DNA from: Phoronis australis
Lineage: Eukaryota > Phoronida > Phoronidae
Assembly: GCA_002633005.1 (NCBI GenBank)
Contig: NMRA01000005.1
Coordinates: 1,791,048-1,851,047, forward strand
Length of the DNA: 60,000 nucleotides
Direction: 5' to 3'
A program made the position numbers and the translations under genes. Each line of letters begins with the position of its first letter. The stretch's first letter is position 1. Below the pieces are notes generated by a model. It was given only the letters and a program-made list of their open reading frames with translations, made no database searches and was not told where the DNA came from. Positions 26,301 through 45,540 of the stretch are shown here, piece by piece.

Positions 26301-29300
26301 TTTACTGGCAATTAACGTTATCACACAAGGCCCTCGATACCTCGAATTTAGAGCCAAACATGGGCTCCATTATCTTCTGAAATATATTCTAAGATCACAA
26401 GAAACTTCCCCCACCAGATCCATAAGGTACTTTTAACTCAAACAGTCCTCTGAATTGGTAGCGACCAGGACGATGATGTTTCCCCTCACCCGAAAAAATT
26501 TCAATCTAAGAAACCACAAACAAGTACTTTTAACCTCAGGTGAGCGAGGGCCTTGTCACAACGCACAAATTAAGATTGGAATCACACAGTTAAGATTGAG
26601 TTAATTCAGGAAAGAGATGAATAAAGTTAGGGCGGTTATGTTAAGGCACAACAGAACAACAGAGAGTCTTTACCTTCGTGTGGCAAATAATTACTCCCTA
26701 AAAGTAATGCAATGTCAACATCAAAGAAAATTACACAATTTGTAACACATTGTCAATCTGAATTGATTGTTAAACAATTTGTAACACATTGTCAATCTGA
26801 ATTGATTGTTAAACAATTTGTAACACATTGTCAATCTGAATTGATTGTTAAACAATTTGTAACACATTGTCAATCTGAATTGATTGTTAAACAATTTTGT
26901 AACACATTGTCAATCTGAATTGATTGTCAGACAAAGCAAAACAGTGAAATTACCTAAATTAAGAAAGAATTTTCCAACTAAAAACACAGACAACATTTCA
27001 TTGGTTTTAGACTGCCATTGTTTCAAAATATAATCCTTAATAAATTTAAAGCAATAATTAGGACAAAAGAAAATTGTCAACTTCAACGAATCAAGTTTGT
27101 GGCAGTGAATTAACCTGCTAACCACACTCCATTCAAGGTGAAATCATGTACAATTGGGAACACTAAATCTCCACATAACAAAACTTTCATTTCAAAATAG
27201 AGATTTTCAAAGATGGTACTAAAGCCCCTACAACCCACCTCCCATAGAAAACTAAGGAATTCTACCAATAAAGGCCAAAAATGCAGAGTTGTACAAGGTC
27301 TACATCCTAATTCAATTTAAAACAAGCGCTTCAGTCACTTCTTCAAAAAAAAGTGCTCAATACTGACATCATTTTCAGCAAAGCTCTATTTTTTACTTTT
27401 CAAAAGTCAAACAAATGCTTCCAAGCTATTTTGAAATGAAGTGACAAAGTAGTTAATTCTGTCACCATCGCTTCCTTAACGACTTAAATTGATCAAAATT
27501 AGGTAAAAACCACTGTCTGAAAGGAATTAGAATCCCCTGAGGAAGAAAAAACCAAAACACTTCATCTGACAGCGAGTGAATTTATGTTTTTCAAAATATC
27601 ATCAAGTACAAAGAATACCGCAGACCAGAACCAACAAAGATTTCTTGGCTTAACCAGTTTGATGATGTATGATAGTTGATATCAACAGCCGTGCTCAACA
27701 ATAATTGCCAAGACAACTCATCACCACACACAAACATTTAAATTTACCTTACTTGTGCTTGGTAATAATGGACCATTATAATTGTAAATTTACAAGGACT
27801 GGTTGTATCTACTCAGCTGAGTTCACAGTTGAGTGGTATGATCAGTAATTACAAACAAATTAACATGTCACGCAACAGAAGTTCATTATTATTGTAGCAT
27901 GCTGCATGAATGAACCAGTCCTGTTAATTTTTGTCAATGACAGTTATTGGCAACGGCCACACAGAGTTGAGAACTGGTATGATTTGTATAAATGTAAAGC
28001 AAAGCACATTCTATCCATTATTAATAGAATTACCCAGAAACAAACGCAAAATGGTAGACACAAAAAGAAGCAGGGCAGATTTCAGTCCCCCATCTGTCTG
28101 ACATGCAAATTTTCAAAATCTGACCACAAGACATGATCTTGATCTCAGGCAATGGATTTCGGCCACTGGGTTTTGAAGTCAACCCAGACATTTTGTGTGC
28201 AGCTACGGAATTTAGTTCCTTCACCTCACCCTTGAAAAGCATCCAAGAATACGTAGGTCATGGGCAGAACAGATCAAATAATAACATTAAGAGCGACATG
28301 CATCTCAAATTCAAAATACAGCAATCATATCACTAAATATAATTTATTCTTATTATCAGGCCAAACATAATAGCATAATTGGTTCAGGTCTGTTTTTTGT
28401 AAACTGGTATTTTTAGTTGCTCAGGATCCTTCTTTTTATCCAATATCTTGCCACCTTATAGACACAGGTTTCACAATGGCTCAGGCGCAGACCAGATCAA
28501 CACTTACACTATTTTTAGGCCCAACGCGCATACCTTTATGCCAGTGTGGAACAAGTGCTTAGTGCTTTAACAATATAACCTTATTCAGTCAAAAAGTTAA
28601 CAAAAGTTCGTCAACTTACCAGCTTTTTGAGGAGCATATCCTCGCTTGGGCTGTGGTCTACAAGGCAAAGATTATAAAACGTTTACTAGATGTAACTGTT
28701 TACTAACAGTGATCCCTTAGGAAATTATGTTTAGGAAAGATTCTCGAAGGAGCGAGTCCTCACTTCAAGGCAAAAATTGCAAAACATAATAACTAGATGC
28801 AACTGTCTACATTATAATGGTGCCCTGAGAAATTACACTAGGTAGGAGAAAATGCATTTGGAAGATTACCAAAGTTAGCTGAATGTTTATAAGAAAATTA
28901 GCAGAACAGCAACACACTGTTGGGAGGAGGGGCGTGGGCTCTTCAGGTATGCTACCACATAAGTAAGTATTGGGAAAAAGCCTCTGACATGAACACAGAA
29001 ATTCTTGAAATTCACATCCATTCCCACACCAGACTCAAAAATGTGACCCATTTCAAGACCTGACTCAATAGGAATGGAGTGATGTCATCAGTGCAGTGTT
29101 CATTCAACGAGGAAGGTCAAGAACAACTCTGACAGACTTTTGTAAAAAAAACACATAGAGATACTTTGATAAAGTAAAAAAATACTTCTAACCAAATGAA
29201 CTGGTCAAAAATAAATATACATATCGATAAAAAATTACCAAATCCACTTCAATACCAAGGTTGAAAAAAACACCACAGAATCCAGTGGGAAAACATGTCA

Positions 29301-32300
29301 CCCATTCATGACATGAAGGAACCCTCGCGGATGCTTTTTAACTTCTGGTAACACATGTCTTTGATAAGATTGCTTAAATAATAAATTTGGACATCAAGGG
29401 ATCTGCGGCAGACAAAATCTACAAGAAATATAGGAATATAGGAGCTTCATTTTAATAACTTACAACGATTCAAAGTTTCATTTAAATTGTTCTATGAAAA
29501 ACCAAAAATGCCACAATGGGGTACAGTGATAGGTGTTTGAAAGCTGGTGAGTGCACTCCTCTCCTCAATAACAATTTGTTACAATTAGCTTTCCATGCTC
29601 TCTATAAAAGGAACACACCTTCCGCAGTTTGTGAGAGTATTTCATGCAAGTTGTTAAAAAGACAGAAATTAGACACCGAACCAAAGATGATAGCAAGACA
29701 AACACAAACATTATGCTGTTAAATCCATTGCAACGTTGCTACAAAACAGCTGTGGCCTGAATATCAGTACTTACTGGAAACAGTTTTCTTTGTAGATACT
29801 TCTCCATATTCTATGAGCAGACGGACCCACATAACCGGTGTACCGCTCTGGATTCAACAATAAGTCTACATACTGAAGCTCCTGAGACAGGTCATCTAAG
29901 GGTAGAGATGTAGACTAAATGAAGAACCACATATAGCAAAGAAATGACCAAAAATCATGAATTTTAACCTAGACTAAAACAATAAAAAAACTCAAATTTG
30001 CAAAGGTCAGCTTAAAAAAGAAGGTTAGAGTTATGTGTTTCAAAGTAGATAGACTTCAAATCTTCCAATATTCAAAAATGACAAATCACATTAAAATACA
30101 AAGCAAAGATCAGTTAACATTTTCCACCGTCTTATTCAAAAACCTGAGCCAAAAGACTAACACCACTGACATATTTGGATGTAGTTGGTATAGGTATGTC
30201 ATTTAGTATTGTTATTATTACTCCACTAAAAACAATAGTTTTTCCAGCTGAATGAAGAACCAAATACCATCTATCAGAGCTATGAAAACAAACGGCGAAT
30301 TTTTAATAATAGTCTCTGATGTTGCAATTACATAATACATATTAAGCAATTTGTGCGCATTTGGTATGAACGTGTATGCTTACGTATGAACCTCAAAATT
30401 ATTACATGTAGCAAGTTTTTCATTATAATACTGCATTTTCATAATTGTTTGTATTTAGTAAGTGTTAGCACATTCAATAAATATTAAACTGCAAAAAATG
30501 ACAAGCAAAAATAAAAATTAAAGTGACAAAGCAAAAATTGATCGAATCTGTTAAAAAGAAATTTATATGGTACATATTATATCGATCAAATGTCACCAAG
30601 ATCTTTTCAAAATGTCAAGGGAAGTAAAGACTTTCCTGCCATTTTAAGGTTACACGATATCTTTGATAGAAAGAGCAAAAATTCTAAATTCTGATGTGTA
30701 ATGTAGCAACATGCCAAAAACAGTACACAAAACTCGCAAGAACGGAGAGAATAATTAAATAAATTCAAACAAAATAGAGCAAGCACAACTAGGATATCTT
30801 TGAATATGGCTAAAATCACGACATACCATCTAGTTCACAGAAGTTGTTCTGGGCATTGTCATACTTGGTCCAGTTAGCAAAGGCTTCACGACTAGCATCA
30901 CTGTAAAGAAAATCAATAAATCGTTACGTCACAGGCATGTCAAAATCCGCAACAGAAACTTGAAGAAAAAATACAAGGTTATTGCAAAAGTGTGTAGCTC
31001 AGTGTTGGACTGTTTCGAGTTTCTGCCACATGACGTGTAAGCCCACAAAGCTGGGAATGTACTTCTAGTTTACGGTTCGTAGTTGTTTTGTAATAAAGCA
31101 CTTTGAAATATTGATAAAATAATATGTAAATAATAAATGTCAAGATTTAGTAATAGCAATTCAAAATAAACTAAAATAAACAATGAGAGAGAGAGACAGA
31201 TAGTACGTATATTAACTTATATAACAAGTTAGTGAAATACAATAAAGAAAAAACACATTTGGATATATATGTATATAAGCCGGAGATCCTCGAAGGCAAA
31301 AGGTGCTTCCGAGTGGACCACCATAAAATAAAATATAATACAACATAAAACAAGGAATAGAAAAAATGGGACAGTAATTATTTACTATTCATACATTTGA
31401 CATTCAATTAGAACACTGAAATAAGAAATTAAAAGTATATTAAATAATAAATAAACAAATATATAAACAAACCTGACACCTTACTAAAAATAAATAAAGT
31501 GGTGGTGACTTTAAATCTAAAAGTACGATTTAGAAGCAATTTTTCAAAACAAAGCTGTCAACAATTACCTAATTGTTGTATCTAAGTCACCAAGAGGATT
31601 GCGCTCATCATTACAGGATCCTTCTTCATTGGCCTCTTTGGAATACTAAAATACAATACAATAAAATACAATACAATGAAATACAATAAAATGTAAAACA
31701 ATACATAGAAAATTAAAAATCAATACAATGATATGACACTGCACTCATACAACATAAGCCCAAAATAACAAGTTATGATATATAATTGACAAAGACTATA
31801 CCCCAGGTTGGCATTTTCAATTGCAAACTCGTCATTTTCTCTACAAAAAGATGCTTGCTGTAATATGAACTCATTGCTAAGGAGAAGCACTTTATTATAA
31901 ATACCTTATTTTGTTTCTTATTGCTGTTGTTCTTTTTCCCATTTATTTCTTCTTTGAGTCCATTGGGAAGTTGTTCCTTGAGATCAAAATGAAATTATTA
32001 CGATGAATGTCAATAACAGAACAAACAATAAACAAATTACAGCTGATCATAAATAAAACGATTCAGAATTTGAAGGTCGAGCAATTCATTATGAACACAC
32101 AACTACTTGATTCAGTTTGTATCAGTCAGCTAATACTGACATACCTGACTACATGTTTTCACATGGCAATCTCGTAATGCACACTTGCTATCATCAATCC
32201 AAAAGGGGCACTCTCTCTTTAAATTGACCTGTAAAATTCAATTATTAAAAGTAACCGGAGACAATGCTAAAATACCATTTCCACGATACCGTCAAAACTT

Positions 32301-34814
32301 TTATACCATGGTAAAATCTCACCACTGTTTGATGAGCAGTATGGAGACAGGTGCAATTTTATGATTTCTTATGTTTTCATAAATAAGGAGCACTAATTCA
32401 ATGTTCTGTCATTTTCAAACTCTGTACTATAACGTAAAATTGGACATCCAAAAAGTGAAAAAACGTTACATTAAATGCCTGCTATGGGCATTCTTCCCTT
32501 ATTTTGCACAAAACAAAAAATGTCAATATTGTCATTTTCCATAATTCAAAGGTTAGTTACTTTGCTCCAAATAATGGAAACTTCATCCACTGTAGTTTTA
32601 TGACGTCTACTGGACTAAAATTTCTTAACAGAAAATGACGGCATATTTGAGTATTCCTGCACTTGGGCACGTAAAACCTGGTAAATTTTCTGCTCATATT
32701 TTACTGTTTCACTACTTTCAACCATTTACTCGCTTTTGTCAAGTCTGACTTAATTTTTATCTTTGTGGAGAATTTTGACTAAATAGCACGTCACTTATCG
32801 ACCATAGTGTTTGCTATAAAAGTGTAGAACTACGGTAACTGACAGTCTCACAGAACATTCAGTGAACGTACCATCCAGTATCTAAAAAAGTCCTTGTTAA
32901 GTAGGCTCTTTAACCTTGGAAATACTTTTAAATTGTTGAAAGTATCAACATTTTCCACTTTACACGAGCAATCATCAACTTCTCCTTTTAGCTGAAAAAA
33001 AAAGTTAACCTAAGATGAAGTACTCAAGAATATAAAATAATGCGGACATTCAGACTTTACTTGTAATCCAGGGCAAAGAATGGTGAAGATATTTGTAAAC
33101 ATGCCTTGGACTTCTGTTAAAAAATAGATCACTTTTGATTTTGGCCATTTCGTGTTATGACACTGGTGTTTTTTAAAATACCAGTTTCATCTAAATAAGA
33201 AGCAACTTAAAAGGGTTTCTCACTCACACGAGATTTATGTGCAGTATAAAGCATACTAGTACTTCTGCAACAAAATGTCATTAGTGTCAAGGGTCGCTTT
33301 GCAGGAGGCTGAGTTGCTCCAAAACTATAGGCAATTTCACTAGCACTTTTGTAGCCAGACCACTTACTTCAAAAGACACACATAGCGATGCACAGTCAGC
33401 AGAAAAATCTACCTCGCAAAAGCAGTTGAGAATTAGTAGCCAGCCAGCTAGCTATATGAAAACTATCGTCAAAATACAGCTAGGTACCACTAATCTATGT
33501 GTTGAGCTCCAACAGACCTTGAAATTGCATACAGCCCGGGTAGTTCTGCTCATCACCTTGCCGTTAAACTTATATCAACATGTAGAGCTAAAGACCGGCA
33601 GGGGTGCATGCAAAATTTGGGAGTCAACCAACACTCACCTTGCTTGTTACAGCCAATTAAGTGAAAAACAATGTAANTGAAAATTCAACAAAGAAAATGA
33701 CGTATGCCCAGAAGAATTTACGGTCTACGTCATCAATAATGTGGTTCCCTGTTTTCTTGGTTTCTGGAGGAGAGAGAGCTGAAATACTATAGCCACCGTG
33801 AGACAATGGCTGTCTTATCGATAATCGCCATTACGCAATATCTGGGAAAAGCCAATCAGCGTTTAGACAAGACTTTGTCACGTCCCTATCGTGACACACA
33901 CCATTTCCTATTTTTTTGCGAAATCTCTCGGGAGAAGATGACAGCTTCACAGCAGCAAAATTTGTTCTGAAATTCGGTTTGTTGCTATCAAAATTCTAAG
34001 AACTTATAAAGTCGTGAAACTAATTCTGATAACTTGTTGTGACGTGTATGCAACCTCGTGAAAGAACATCAGTTGATTGAAGAATCGGCGAAAAAAGAAA
34101 CTCAGGTGACGCAGTATTTCATGGCACCGAAAGCCGACGCAACAGAATTCCCCCCAATTTTAGCAGCAGAATAATGGCAGAAAGCCAATTTTTCCAACAC
34201 GGGTAAATAATTTAGTTTACTCAAGGAAGAGCGAAGTTTTTAATGACAGTAATTTTATGTCAGATTTTATCTGGTTAGTTTTTCACCCACATCGGTGCAA
34301 AGCTGTATACAGCTTTGCGCCAAGGCTAAGGAATTAGCAGACTTGGCACCTGCAATAGGGGGTCTCTCAGCAATTTTTGGTACACAACTGCGTGCACCTT
34401 TTCAATATGAGTGACCCCACCTGGGCTTTAAACAACTATACAAGAACACAATTGACAATTGTTAAGGCGTTATACGTAAAAAATACACAATTGTCTATGC
34501 CGCTGTCAGTATGTAATTTCATGATCATGACCTACAAAACTGAACATGTCAATGAGCTGGGGTGACATGATGTACGAATAACGCCTGACTGACTGCACGT
34601 CGCCACATCTTGACAACACGTCACTAGTGTAAAACTCATCTGGACTCCCGTCTGCAAACTCATTGACTGATTGGTTACTCTCGGTAACTGAATTCATCGT
34701 TTAGTTTACCATTACCTTGCAAAAACAACGCTCCGCAACATTGCCGGAGTACGAACCAAAGCCAGGTACAATGAAGAAGACGGTAAGAACCACGGAAACT
34801 TGGATAAGTGTCAT
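11351..34814 (-). CDS. ERO1: ERO1-type endoplasmic reticulum thiol oxidase
   Basis: FAD-dependent oxidase that passes oxidising equivalents to protein disulfide isomerase in the ER lumen and makes H2O2. Exons from 5' to 3': 34716-34814, 32872-32991, 32145-32228, 31905-31976, 31569-31645, 30827-30900, 29775-29895, 28620-28657, 23584-23598, then one copy of the cassette (20591-20683 + 19561-19733, or 16731-16823 + 15484-15656), 14682-14758, 14152-14221, 13188-13274, 12583-12722, 11351-11411. With one cassette the frame closes at 466 residues, against 468 for human ERO1A. Visible features: signal peptide ([13 protein letters not shown]), CFCK...DDCSC, the shuttle-disulfide region DCHVKTC, FAD-site signatures [18 protein letters not shown] and LRLKNLYF, and the active-site CVGCDKC near residue 370. 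The C-terminus FNAFGR...EEFRQLL is typical. The exon 4-5 region and the Gly-Ser stretch before [10 protein letters not shown] are the least conserved parts. Very long introns hold several repeats. Confidence 0.93.
11419..12000. repeat. degenerate repeat tract in the last ERO1 intron
   Basis: A motif close to CACAATATCAGATGGTATGT, followed by AGAG or CAAAGC, recurs about 14 times at uneven spacings of roughly 30-55 bp. Clear instances are near 11442, 11492, 11567, 11622, 11652, 11680, 11762 and 11920. The units are strongly diverged in sequence and length. It is an old minisatellite-like tract with no credible coding role. Confidence 0.7.
15357..18308 (-). repeat. ERO1 duplicated segment, copy A (distal cassette)
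   Basis: This ~2.95-kb block matches 19421-22163 nearly base for base, with scattered substitutions and small indels. It contains ERO1 exons 16731-16823 ([10 protein letters not shown]...) and 15484-15656 ([13 protein letters not shown]...), both with intact splice sites. Copy A has a 198-bp stretch (16523-16720) that copy B lacks. Its right end is cut by the N gap at 18309. Copy A is contiguous with the downstream ERO1 exons from 14758 onward. Confidence 0.9.
16498..16548. repeat. hairpin element copy (inside ERO1 copy A)
   Basis: TTGAGAACCAGTT and AACTGGTTCTCAA flank the loop TGATGCCTGTTATTCAGTGGAGAT. It is the same family as 22336-22415. The matching place in ERO1 copy B retains only the left arm and half the loop (20556-20580). 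Confidence 0.75.
18309..18472. other. assembly gap (164 N)
   Basis: Run of 164 undetermined bases. Sequence on the left is copy A of the ERO1 duplication, ending GGCAAAGTA. Sequence on the right is unrelated to it. In copy B the same GGCAAAGTA continues into AAAGGAGGCAATC, so the gap truncates copy A. Confidence 0.99.
18473..19420. other. island of unrelated sequence between the two ERO1 copies
   Basis: About 950 bp bounded by the N gap on the left and by the start of copy B homology (GTCTCGATTCAG at 19421) on the right. It has no counterpart beside copy A. Its base composition is richer in G and C than the surrounding introns. It holds a C-type lectin exon at 19002-19164. Confidence 0.8.
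19002..19164 (+). CDS. C-type lectin domain exon (N-terminal half of a CTLD), orphan
   Basis: The exon follows a good acceptor (TTTCCCTGTAG) and ends at a donor (ATATC|GTAAGA). Its translation begins [19 protein letters not shown] and continues with [20 protein letters not shown]. That is the standard opening of a C-type lectin fold: CP-x-x-W, then C-Y-Y, then A-x-x-x-C, then L-V-x-L. The WIGL/EPN/WND core and the later cysteines would lie in a following exon, and none is present before 19420. Ligand specificity cannot be inferred. It is on the strand opposite ERO1 and in misassembly-prone sequence, so it probably belongs to another locus. Confidence 0.65.
19421..22163 (-). repeat. ERO1 duplicated segment, copy B (proximal cassette)
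   Basis: Second copy of the block at 15357-18308. It carries exon 20591-20683, whose translation is identical to copy A, and exon 19561-19733, which differs by one clear residue (KQVWGHN instead of KQDWGHN). Copy B has a ~14-bp insertion near 19480 and lacks 198 bp of copy A. Beyond 22163 it runs on into intron sequence leading to the microexon, so it is contiguous with the 5' part of the gene. This is the divergence pattern expected of two haplotypes. Confidence 0.9.
22336..22415. repeat. 80-bp hairpin element, complete copy
   Basis: Begins CAGGGGTTGTAG and ends ACGAGATCCCTG. The inner arms ATTTTGAGAACCAGTTT and AAACTGGTTCTCAAAAT are exact complements around a loop GATGCCCATTATTGATTGGAGA. 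Related copies are at 16498-16548, 20556-20580 (half) and 51289-51384. The CAGGG...CCCTG termini resemble hAT-type ends, but I see no convincing target-site duplication. Confidence 0.75.
23584..23598 (-). CDS. ERO1: 15-nt candidate microexon of ERO1
   Basis: On the minus strand GCTCTGGGATAGAAG is framed by TTTTAG and GTAATAG, with a T-rich tract before the acceptor. Entry and exit phases fit the flanking exons exactly and give ...KA-GSGIEG-MCLEKR. This restores the EG-x-C-x-EKR context of vertebrate ERO1. Its length is a multiple of three, so skipping it also keeps frame and closure of the frame does not prove it. Vertebrate proteins have about ten more residues here (a F-Y-x-W-L motif), so another exon may have been missed. 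Confidence 0.5.
26736..26927. repeat. 39-bp minisatellite, five units
   Basis: Units of 39 bp start at 26736, 26775, 26814, 26853 and 26892. Each begins CAATTTGTAACACATTGTCA and ends TTGATTGTTAAA. The first four are practically identical. The fifth has one extra T and a changed end. Because 39 is a multiple of three, a reading frame stays open through the array, but this is an artefact of the repeat. It lies in a long ERO1 intron. Confidence 0.95.
31646..31704. repeat. AATAC-type short tandem repeat
   Basis: Run of AATAC, AATAA and AATGA pentamers directly upstream of ERO1 exon 31569-31645 on the gene strand, beginning within the acceptor's flank. Simple sequence with no coding role. Confidence 0.8.
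33677..33677. other. single N in ERO1 intron 1
   Basis: An isolated undetermined base in non-coding sequence (CAATGTAA-N-TGAAAATTC). It may mark another contig join like those at 3432 and 55241, but no flanking duplication is obvious here. Confidence 0.7.
34294..34321. repeat. 28-bp near-perfect palindrome
   Basis: GGTGCAAAGCTG-TATA-CAGCTTTGCGCC pairs along its whole length with a single mismatch pair. It lies in ERO1 intron 1, about 400 bp from exon 1. It could be a small foldback remnant or a cruciform-prone site; nothing points to a function. Confidence 0.7.
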
Positions 34815-34822
34815 GTTTTCAT
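34811..34822 (-). promoter_or_regulatory. minimal upstream ORF overlapping the ERO1 start codon
   Basis: On the gene strand the bases ATGAAAACATGA encode Met-Lys-Thr-stop. The stop TGA overlaps the ERO1 start ATG (ATGA). If transcription starts upstream, ribosomes must leak past or reinitiate at this overlap. Such arrangements can tune translation under stress. The ERO1 start is chosen because only this ATG opens the signal-peptide frame. Confidence 0.45.
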
Positions 34823-36465
34823 GGTTTGCTTTGGTCTCCTGCCACCAATCTCTGGAGTTCTATGTAACCTAACAACGACTTTAGGGAAGACGTAGCGATC
34901 CTAAATAAGTCCAAATATAGCAGTTTATTTTCGTCTAATGTATCAGTAAGTGAGTTGAACGTGGAATTTTTTCATTCTAATTAATACATGAAAGCTATAA
35001 TGAAATATAATTAATGTTAGTTTTCCAATTTAATACTGTGTTAATGTATATATTCATGCGCTATGGAACTATACGTGGCATGAATTCATGGAATGTGATC
35101 GAAAACGAGGCAAAGGGATTCCCCTCGTTCTCATATTTTAAAACTACTGGAAACGAAGTGGGACAAGAAAGTTGAGCACCCGTAGATATCCTTGTTATGC
35201 AATATGACAGCTAGTGCATTGCGTTCTTTCGTTCAGCGAGGTATAAAAAGTGGTTGTGGAACTGCCTGTTGATCCATTCGCCTTCGAGGAGAGCATTTCA
35301 ACAATTGACGGTGGACACTAGCTGTCACCGGGGTCCCTACTTAGCACTAAAAAGTAGAGACGGTGGTTGAGCCTTCATTGGGTTTTTGGCGAATTATGCC
35401 TCACACTGATTAAACCATCTGAGTCACATTGCTATAAGTACCTTTTGCACATAGAGGTACACCTTAGGAGGCCTTCGATATCTTTAATTCCTACCAACTC
35501 GAGCAAATACTCAAACTTTTTTCGAGCATTACAGTTGGCCAAATTGGCCGGGCAACTGGCCAGTTCTACACTGCTCTTGTCACAACATATGATGCCATAT
35601 CCTCTGCTCGAGCTTTTGACCCATTATTATTAACGGCTCTAGGGGAGAAATGACTGTGTCTTATTAACGGGCAAAATTTTTTCCTGTGAAAGGAAAATAC
35701 CTCTCGCGATCTACTCCACAGTGGTTGCCATTTCAGCCATTACTATATAATCACTTTCTTTCGATGCCAAGTGTCTCCATTAATTGAATGAGGTTCTCAC
35801 ATCAAGGAGAATTGATATACAGTTACAAAGCCGAGGTGTCAAAGGCTTACTGGAGAACCCTGTTAAAACAGTTTTGATAACATTTCAGATATCTCTAGTT
35901 GTTTTGCAGAGTGTGTTTCCTGTACAACAAATTTCATTTAAGTGGTCAGTACATGAACTTCACTTTTTGGATGGCTCCACCTGTGCAAAATGATTTAAAA
36001 ATAGTTATGTCATCACCATCTTTTAGTCTGTATGCATTTCTCAAATTTCTCTGATTACATAGTTTTGTATGGTTTCCAATAGCACTGCTACCTGCAGCTG
36101 GGCAACGAGCATCTGCTGCCCTCTGGTGTAACACATTTACATTAGTGCAACCATGATCAGTTGACAATTTTTTGGATTTCCCATTTTCACGTGGTGAATT
36201 GACAAAATGTTTAGCTTCTGTGTTTAGATGTCGCATTGTTGAGAACTTTGGTTTAATTGCATTTGTTTTGGCTTACCTCGCAAGTCACCTCTTATTGTCG
36301 CTACGGAAGTTGAATATTTTGCTCTGGATTTTTAAACATAACGTTGTTGGTTGTGATTGGCTTGTTTAGATAGTTGATGAATATTATTGGACTGTTATCT
36401 GTCTTCATGATACAATCCAATTTTGATTTTATTGGTGTAATTTTATATACGTACGTTTATGATTA
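34823..36465. other. head-to-head interval between ERO1 and NDUFAF7
   Basis: Holds the promoters of both genes. A TATAAAAA at 35242-35249 in a plus-strand context is the best core-promoter candidate. ACGTGG cores, as used by bZIP stress factors, occur near 34960 and 35072. A 96-codon frame on the minus strand (35946-36236) has no recognisable domain. I could not find a leader exon for NDUFAF7 that fits its phase. Confidence 0.5.
35242..35249 (+). promoter_or_regulatory. TATA-box candidate
   Basis: TATAAAAA within GAGGTATAAAAAGTGG, about 1.2 kb upstream of the first recognisable NDUFAF7 exon. It could serve an untranslated NDUFAF7 leader or be part of an old mobile element. Only the motif supports it. 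Confidence 0.3.
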
Positions 36466-44816
<8,351 letters not shown>

Positions 44817-45540
44817 TTTATCAATGAAACCACTAGTAAGTGCACTCATTAAATTTTTTGGAACAAGGCTGTAGGAAGACGAAGAGACTGGATGCGATGC
44901 GTGGCCCTGAATAGTTTGCTATTTAAGAAAAAAATTGGAAAAATTGGTTTGCAACTTGATGGCAAAGTGCTGCTGAATTGGAGTAATACAGGAGGGTGGT
45001 CAAATTAGCAGGGTCTTGTGCACAGAAATCATGAATTTATCAGGGTGTGAAAATGGTGATGATCGGGAATTTGTGTCAGTTTGTGATGATAGTGATGATG
45101 TCCAGTTTCTACCTTCCTACACGTCTATGTTCCCATGTCTCAGTTGTTGTTTCTGCTATTACTAGATAGCAAATAGCGTTTTATCTTGGTTAGCTGTGAC
45201 TCACTTAATTTCCAATGCATTGATATAAGGGCTGTTCATCATTATGAATTAGAGACACAATCCAAAGCTGATATTTTCTTTATAATTGAGTACTTTCAAA
45301 AATGTGGTTATTATTGATATTTTTTCCCTGTGAAAATTACTATCATCAAGGCTTTGTAAACCCATGTCCCATTCCACAGATATGCTGTATGAGGACATTC
45401 CAAATGAATGTTGTCCTCAAAACAAACATGATTTACACCTTCCATTGTTTTTAATTGGCTTTGTAAATTTTTACAATACTGCAGATTTCCTAGGACCGTT
45501 TCACAACTGGTGCTTTCCTATCCATGTTTTACTGTTTTTT

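Noticed and set aside
26712-26918. 68-codon frame with a repeated 13-residue peptide
   Set aside because: It is the translation of the 39-bp minisatellite, whose period is a multiple of three. No start context, splice sites or domain.
26736-26927. CRISPR-like direct repeats
   Set aside because: Units are contiguous with no spacers, and the host is a eukaryote.
35100-35400. LTR retrotransposon end around the TATA box
   Set aside because: No matching second LTR, primer-binding site or TG...CA boundaries could be found in the window.
35946-36236. 96-codon minus-strand frame between ERO1 and NDUFAF7
   Set aside because: No recognisable domain or splice structure. It could be a remnant of a mobile-element gene, but nothing supports that.
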